This document shows positions 57,468 through 64,000 of a stretch of DNA of 64,000 nt, in pieces (within the stretch, counting starts at the first letter, position 1; each line of letters opens with the position of its first letter). Under the pieces are notes generated by a model. It made no database searches. It was not told the DNA's origin and worked only from the letters and a program-made list of their open reading frames with translations. Both the position numbers and the translations under genes were made by a program. Origin of the DNA: Girardinichthys multiradiatus (lineage: Eukaryota; Chordata; Actinopteri; Cyprinodontiformes; Goodeidae); the NCBI RefSeq assembly GCF_021462225.1, contig NC_061817.1:9583327-9647326 (forward strand), read 5' to 3'.

Positions 57468-57964
57468 TCACACCGTCACCTCCGTCTTACTGTTGGTGGC
57501 CAGTCCCTTGTGCTTAGGGTGCATGTGTGGCGAGTGGCCGTAGCCCAGCGGCTGCGAGAAGAGCTCGGGCAACGTCTCGATGCTGAACTGCCTCTTGTTA
57601 GAGTAAGCCTGGCGCCGGCTATTTTGCTGATGCAGCGACTGGTGGTGCTGCTGCTGGATGGGGTGATGCTGCTGCGGGCCGATGCTCATGTGGGTGGCCG
57701 TCGGGTGCGGGATGTGGCTCTTACTCGGGTCCCACGCTTTGAAGGCCGAGCTGGAGGTGAGCGGGTGCGTGTTGGTTTTGGAGATCTTGGGCTTGGGCAT
57801 CTGGGAGGCATTGATGGTGATGGCCAGAGGTACGTGGACATCAGGAGGTGGGAGAAAGGGTTTGTCCTTGGGGTGGAAGTTGATTGGCTGGAAAATTGGA
57901 GGTGACTGGCGGTGGGTGTAATCTACCATCGGGTAGCTCTTGTAGTACTCTCTAGCACCTGTGT
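57468..57964 (-). CDS. shisa9: Shisa9 (CKAMP44)-type AMPA-receptor auxiliary subunit, last coding exon
   Basis: Shisa9 is a single-pass postsynaptic membrane protein that associates with AMPA receptors and slows recovery from desensitisation; its cytoplasmic tail binds PDZ scaffolds. The exon follows a strong acceptor (a pyrimidine-rich tract ending ccatcatccag; AG at 57966-57965) and encodes about 164 residues to TGA at 57468-57470. Seen in the tail: a Pro-rich first third, HPLTSSSAFKAWDPSK, a His/Gln-rich stretch (IQQQHHQSLHQQ), SRRQAYSNKRQF, LPELFSQP and a terminal NSKTEVTV. The EVTV end is the class I PDZ ligand of Shisa6/7/9. The WDP, RRQAYSNK and TNSKTEVTV blocks fit my recollection of Shisa9 better than Shisa6; Shisa7 is not excluded. 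The cysteine-rich ectodomain and TM exons must lie beyond 64000. The only convincing host exon here. Confidence 0.82.
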
Positions 57965-60129
57965 CTGGATGATGGGAAAACAGAAGACAACAGAAAATGG
58001 ACATTGGTTAAAATACATTCAATGTGATTACTATATAAGTATTGGCTGATTCTAAACAGAGACACCTAATTAGAAATCCTGCTTATTGCAAATTTGTTTA
58101 CTCTCCTGACAGTTTTCAGACGACGCTCTGATTCAATTTGCTCTTTTGCCATTTTTTGCCCTCATTTTGAACACATCCATTTCCATTTCATCCCTTCCTA
58201 CTTCCTTTGTGTGCCATTTATTACCAATCTACTCAAACCATCGCATTAGTTTAGTTTCCTTTGTACATGTGTATTTCCATTAAATAGGGAAATAAATAAT
58301 AATAAAATGTTCAAATTTGACATATAACTTGATTTATAATTGTCTTAACACCTCTTAACACCTTATGTTACACCTTATTACCACTTATCCTGTTATCCCA
58401 TACCCATTGTGGCCACTTACGTCGTTTAAAATCTAAGCAACCTTCTTCTGATAGATATTAATTATTGGAATCACATAACCATATTTCCTTACAGCAGGCT
58501 AGTATATTATAGATTACTAAGTCATGTCATAGAGGGCTCACAACATCCCCCTGGTGGTAAAATATTGGAGAGTATGAAATATCCTGTTCCACTTCATTCC
58601 CCAAAAAGGTTGAACAACAAAGGTGCAAAATGCTGATGAGACTAAGTTACCAGCATCCATGAAACATTGGTGCAGGTAGGGAGACCATAATTGTTAATAA
58701 TTCCTAGCAGAAATAAGAATAAACGTATTGTTTTTTGTCACTTCTAATTTCTCTCCCTGATCACACCAGTGGTAAGTACTCATGAAACAGCAGCACAGAT
58801 GTTGTCGTAATTACAGAACAATTTTGTCAGCTGACATGCCCTAACAGAATTGGGATTTTATCAAACACCAACCTGCTAGTAGACTGAAAGTGGTCACAAG
58901 TGATAACATTGTCTCAGAGAGCTGCTTCTCAGTTAAAATTTCAGACTATTTTTGCCAAGTGGCTGTTGAAGTAGAATTTAAATAAAACATTGTAAAATGT
59001 GTAATCTAGGGCAGCCTTTTTGAATTATTAAGCTAAGTTAAAATACAGTTAATACAAGAGGACTAGTTTGATGGAAATAAGATGGCAGGAGCTAGTTTGC
59101 TACCTGATGGCATTACCAGTCCTGTTGATTGGTGCATGACATTGTGTTTAGCTGGTAAACAATAAAATAATTTCAGTTTAAATCTGTGTGAGCTGAACTT
59201 TGAACTACTGTTGTTCCTGCGGAGGGTGAAATGGCAGCGCAAACGCTGTTGGAAAATCTGGTACAGAACAGGGACAATGAATTAAACAGACCGTCCCTTC
59301 AAACAACAACATCTGCTGCTGTCCATTTAAGTGTTCCCACACATGTTGTTGCCAGGCAGAGTCAACAGCAAGATTCACTGTGACAGTATTACTCAACATC
59401 CTCATCAGTTCACAGAATCTCCTATCTGGTCATTCTTTTTCCTAACTCTCTGTTTTATTTTTGACTCCGTATTTCACGTGTTTTATGCTCTTCTTAAACA
59501 TTAGCTTTTGCTCTCTTCCCAGTGGCAACCTAAAACAATGTCCCTGGGTTTAGTCTGAGCCACTGCATTATATATGCATAAGCTGGAGCCGCAGAAGGAT
59601 TTCAGAGTTTTACACTATGCTCTGTTTGGACTAATTGTAATTCAGTACATTATGTTGAAGGCGCTATTCTAAGAGTGCCTGCTCTATAGAGTGCTAATTA
59701 ATAACATGTCGGTGAAAATCTGAAGTCTAAAACTTCACTGATATGTTTTGTGAACCTTATTTTTAAATTATCTTCTGTATGGTGTATGTGATTATTACTC
59801 AACAGATATTTGTTCACCATTTCTCTGACTAATATCTGCTCTGCATAGTTTCCTCCCAATTACTATTTTTAGAACCCTATTATGAATTTTGAAAAAGGAT
59901 TTTCCTAAAAAAGTTACACCAACTATTTTCTAAAAATGTTAGGATAAGAAAGCACCTGTCACACTATTTTTTTTTATAAATCTTGCAACAAACTTTTTAC
60001 ACATGTCTAAACATGAAGAAAAGAAGTGTATTTGGTGGAAACTTAACTTCACGTCCTATGGCCAATAAACCTTGGTGCTTTGCTCTCTGGCACTTTACTT
60101 GTTTTTGTCGGTTTCTGTAGTTTATTTTA
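57965..60129 (-). other. Probable shisa9 intron
   Basis: Directly upstream of the shisa9 exon on the minus strand. No further Shisa-like exon was found here or to the end of the window, so the intron appears to exceed 6 kb. AT-rich, without recognised repeats in this part. Confidence 0.55.
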
Positions 60130-60665
60130 GCAGGCCGCAGTGCGGAGCTCTTGGAGGAAAACAGAGGAGGTGGAATCTGTTTTTATGTAAATGATGGCTG
60201 GTGTACCGATGACAGTGTGTTACGGACGTCATGTCGCCCTCACCTGGAGAACATTTTTTATCAGCTGTAAGCATTTCTATTCACTGAGGAAGTTCTCTCC
60301 ATTTGTTTTGGCCGGTGTTTACATCCTACCATTCTGACTTGTGTCAGAAAAAAACCCAAAAACTCTCCAAATGATCAGCGTCAGTTTGGATTGGCCTGCA
60401 GAACATCACCAACTACAGGAGCACATCCTCCTATTTGGAGCAGAACCCTTGTCTGGTAGACGACATTAACAGCATCTACTGCAGGTTTAAAAAACAGCCA
60501 TAACACCTACCACCAACGTGTCTACATGTCACTGAAACACTCAAGATCCCCGTGCACCAACCACCCTCCTCTCCACAGACCCACTGCCTGGACTAAAGAT
60601 CTTTGGAGAAGATGAAAATACGCTCTTTCAGCACCAGAAAATCAGGATCGTATGGTGTCAGATTG
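60130..60665 (+). mobile_element. Old L2/CR1-type LINE relic with internal deletion
   Basis: The plus strand reads GGGICFYVNDGWCTDD (an endonuclease block), then CRPHLENIFYQL, then FYSLRKFSPFVLAGVYILP in another frame. After a short gap it jumps to LQNITNYRSTSSYLE and DDINSIYCRFKK (connector before RT) and an EDENTLFQHQK block (RT entry). In an intact element the endonuclease end and connector are several hundred bp further apart, so this copy has an internal deletion. It lies within the presumed shisa9 intron, opposite to that gene's direction. Confidence 0.75.
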
Positions 60666-62319
60666 GTGATATGTCTGAGTACACACAGAAGGTGAATTGG
60701 TCTGTCCAAAGGCGCGATCAGAACCAACTGGAAATTGTTGAGTTGAGATTATTTTGATCAATAACACATTAGGCATTGGTGAATATCTTAAATTGTTGCT
60801 GCATGCTCTACAAAGACACGGCAGTGATAAAAAACAATTCTAATGATCCTGCAACTACTGTCTGTTCTCTATTAGTGTTTGGTTTCTGCATTCTACCCTC
60901 TTGCTTCCTCTTCAATACGTTTTCTGCCTGCCAGCGCACCTGTTCTTGTCTTACTTCTTTAATTAACATAGGTATATAAGAGTTGCTCCTGCCAATGTTC
61001 TGTGGCTTTCTTCTGGCAGAGCTTTGTTGTAGCATAATTTCCTGATATTTTTGCTAATCCTCCTATTTGTGGATTTTAAAGCTAAATTTAATTGTGGTCT
61101 GTTTATATCTCTTTCAGTCTCTTTTAATCTTAAACTTCCAGTCCGTAGTGATTGAGTGGTAAATCACAGTTCAAGGGGGTTTCATTTTAAAGAAACATAT
61201 TCATTAGCATGAACTGAACAGAATAATCAAGCTTCTCATTAATACTTTTGGGAAGGACTGCTCTGAGTTTTATGCTACTGACAAATTCTTCTCAAGCTAA
61301 AAAGTTGAATGAGGTGTAACACATTCAAAAATAAGAGCTGATAAAAATATTTGCAGCTCTGCCACTGATGCATTAACTTCTCAAGGACGTTTTATGTTAA
61401 TCAAAGTAACATTAAAGTCATATTTGGCCATGGCATCCAAGACATTAGCAATGTAAGCTGTAGCTTAATATCTCCTTATCTCCTTTTCTAACAAGGTCCT
61501 GACACCAACTTTAAGTGAAGCTTTCTGATTTACATCCAGATTATCATAAACAGAGCTCTGACTAATATTAAATCTGGGTTAATACATATTAAGCCTGCTC
61601 TGGCTCAGCTCTGATTAGAATTAATCTCTATTGCTGCCGGCCAACCGTGTTATATTAAAAAATATTTCAAAAGAGCTCAGTCCACAGGACCTGCTGTTTC
61701 ACCTGGCAAATGGTCAGCTCTCCCTTCCAAACTGTTTTGTGCCCTAGCCATGACTTTGTGTGCACAGTGAGAATCTCTGGACCCAGTGGCTTGTTTATTA
61801 TCCATTGATGGAGCTGATAACCAGGTGTGAAAAGATGAATGGTGAGTATTTGCTGCAATTCCTATCTGTGTAATTTGCTGACAGTTTACGTTCAAGGGGG
61901 AAAAAAATGCAGATAGAAAAATCCAGTGAAAAAAAGTGTTTGTTTGTCCATTTAAAAAAAACAATTCCTTTACTTGTGTGAAGTCGAAAGGGTGGAAAAC
62001 ATGTTTGTTTTCAAAAGAAGTCAAAGTATCCAAAAAGCATATTTAAAGTTGACTTGTATCGATAAAAAGAGTGTCTACCCAAGTTCTGCATTGAATAAGG
62101 ATATAATTTTGGTTAGAAAAGTAATTAGGCTTAAAATTATTCATACTTGGGGCAGATTTAGGTTCAAAATAATTTTTGAAATTAGAATTTTAAATCAAAA
62201 TTTGGCATAGGTATAGTTAATTGTGCGCTACACTGGAAGTGTACACAAGTATTTTAAGCCCAGGAAATGATGGTGAGTGTTTCCAACCTTACATCCTGTA
62301 TCTATGGGACGTATGGGAC
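60666..62319. other. Presumed intronic DNA, nothing recognised
   Basis: AT-rich; short open frames only. Confidence 0.4.
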
Positions 62320-62455
62320 GGTAAGAAGGGTAGAGAGAAAGGGAAGACATGAAGCAAACGGCCGAGGGTCGGGAATCAAATCAGATACAACTGTGTTGAG
62401 GACGGTAGCCTCTGGATATGGTGCACCTGCTCTTCCACTTAGCCATGAGGAGTCC
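62320..62455 (-). repeat. tRNA-derived SINE-like relic
   Basis: It matches the repeat at 5680-5875 in the same orientation: 'gggtcgggaatcaaatcaga' in the B-box position, then 'tgttgaggacggtagcctct' (compare gaggactgaagcctccgtat there) and 'cttccacttagccat' in the A-box region. The B-box is mutated, so it is older. Confidence 0.6.
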
Positions 62456-64000
62456 ATGAGACTCAAATCCTTAAGTATTAAAGGAATTAGTGTGAAGACA
62501 GAGGCTACTAAAAACGACTTTCTGTTAGCTGACAACATTCAGTCCTAAAATGTTTGAAGACGTCTCCGCCACCTTTGAATTGTTTATAGCAAACAGTTAG
62601 CCACCTTTGGCTAACCATTAGCTGCTAAAGCAGACATCTGTTTTGTAGCTTTCCTTCTTTACAATATTAAATGGATTAGTCAAACCTGGACTGAATGCAA
62701 TTCTGCACTGATTAGTCTTTGAAACAAGGTTTTTGATTTGTGAAAACTTTATTTGTGAAAACATAAAATATAGTTTTTCTAAACATATTGCTAAAATCTT
62801 GTTGGGTTCTTGTAAACTCAATATGATTTACCATCTCTAGCAGTGAGCTGGATGTATCATTACATGCCTAGAAAATTTTATTAGTAGAAATTCCGTTTAT
62901 TCCATACCTAAATTATTATTGATAATGGAAATTTGCTTTTGTGAACAAATAAATATTAAATCAAGGTTAAGAGAAGATAGAGTTGCCCAGTTGGTCCTAG
63001 CATGGATATTTAGCTAACCTAACTGCTCCTGCTGCATTTACACCTCTTGTCCATTTTCAAGAGGCATTTTTGGTGATAAAAACTGAAATTTTAAAGAAGG
63101 CTTTCCGAATTTCAGAAATAAAATACAATTAGTCCAGTTTTATGCTATGGAAATGTACAATCTTGTGGTGAAAACGTTGAATGAGAATGTTGAATGTGGC
63201 TTGTTTAATTTGTTTATATCCATCCATCCATCCATCCATCCATCCATTAATACATCCATTCATCCAAACGTCTATCCATCCAGCCTGTGTATTTTATGGG
63301 TTCCATATTTAAAGTCTGACTTGTAGAAATTTCTCCAATGAAAATCATAAAATCATCATTAGAATGCTTAGAATTTTCTTTTGTTGAGTTTTAACATTTA
63401 ATTTATGTTAATGTCCCCACCTACTGGTCAGGAATTTATTTTTTCAATGTTTAGATGGATAGATGATTTTCTAACAAAAATTATACTTAAGAAAAACAAA
63501 GTAATGAAGCTAAAGCTTAGCAAACAAAAAAGAAAACACTGCCCTGTCTGTGCCTATATTCTTACTTGCAGCACTGTGCTGTTAAGAGCAGGTAGCAAAC
63601 AGAGACACATGTGTGTCCTTAAACCAAGACTGAGCTCAGTACTTATAACTTGAGAGAGCGGGAATGGAGCATATTGCACCTCAGTGTGTGAGGGATTTGT
63701 TACTTTGAAGTATTTTCAGTGAAATGTGTCTGACGCTCATTTTTCCAGTAGTTGGTTCTCTGCTGCAGCCACAATCAGCCTTTGTTTTTCACTCAGAACA
63801 GAATAATGAGATAGGAATGTCTCTGTTTTCTCCTCAGCCACAGCTACACTACATATTATTCTCCTTCCTTTTCCCACTTACATGCTTTAATTGAACTTCT
63901 ATGCTATTTATATTTGCGAAAAGTTGAATAATAAAAACTCTCTGTTGCAATTAGTCAGTTTGCCCTTCAAAACTTTGTTGATCCTGGTTTCTTCATCTCA
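62456..64000. other. Presumed intronic DNA with a (CATC)n tract
   Basis: A (CATC)n microsatellite lies at about 63218-63247 with degenerate units to about 63282. Tetramer runs like this often mark LINE tails in fish, but no LINE sequence adjoins it. Nothing else recognised up to the window edge. Confidence 0.45.

Noticed and set aside
57510..57921. Plus-strand open frames of up to 131 codons
   Set aside because: They are the antisense shadow of the shisa9 exon, which has the acceptor, family motifs and PDZ terminus.
63218..63282. (CATC)n as a Rex3 tail
   Set aside because: No Rex3 or other LINE sequence adjoins it, and Rex3 copies in this window end in a different repeat.

Overview
This 64 kb window is eukaryotic and almost certainly from a ray-finned fish. 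It is AT-rich and intron/intergenic-like. It is full of the fish repeat repertoire: several Tc1-like transposon families, L2/CR1-, Rex1-like and Rex3-type non-LTR retrotransposons, tRNA-derived SINE-like repeats and long (CA)n tracts. It contains one clearly recognisable piece of a host gene. Nothing bacterial (operon, RBS, CRISPR, rRNA) is present. Species cannot be fixed from the window.

Host gene: the minus-strand block 57468-57964 is the last coding exon of a Shisa-family AMPA-receptor auxiliary subunit, best matched to shisa9/CKAMP44. It has a good splice acceptor, conserved C-terminal blocks and a terminal EVTV PDZ ligand. Upstream exons would lie to the right of the window, so about 58-64 kb is probably intron and the sequence left of 57468 starts with its 3' UTR. 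Two other stretches hint at transcription but are unproven: a compact promoter-like cluster (28341-28533) and an open, splice-acceptor-led block with a hydrophobic segment (45179-45345, minus).

Mobile elements from left to right: a complete Tc1-like element with perfect 29-bp inverted repeats and one nonsense codon (626-1839); Tc1, SINE and LINE relics (4.7-11.7 kb); a second Tc1 family (12450-16036) split by a 2.4-kb L2-type LINE; a solo LTR with TG...CA ends and a CACT target duplication (16265-16689); a perfect 427-bp tandem duplication (17953-18806); a truncated Rex3 with a 13-bp target duplication (21560-22046); a long but broken Rex1-like LINE (about 24880-27860); an internally deleted Tc1 derivative (28765-29293); a complete sibling of the split Tc1 (31275-32544); a 2.1-kb Rex3 copy (34281-36373); an L2 3' end (37915-38102); a 124-bp tandem duplication (39861-40107); an ISL2EU-like deletion derivative keeping the first exons of both its genes (40219-41064); and further Tc1 and LINE relics to the right.

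The elements do not form a pathway; they record successive insertions. Every recognisable transposase and reverse transcriptase reading frame is broken. Several breaks are consistent with CGA-to-TGA changes at CpG sites in a methylated vertebrate genome. The most unusual single object is the 0.85-kb ISL2EU-like element: a YqaJ-partner first exon points inward from one terminus and a THAP first exon points inward from the other. Boundaries of relics are approximate, and family names rest on recalled protein and terminal motifs, not on a database search.
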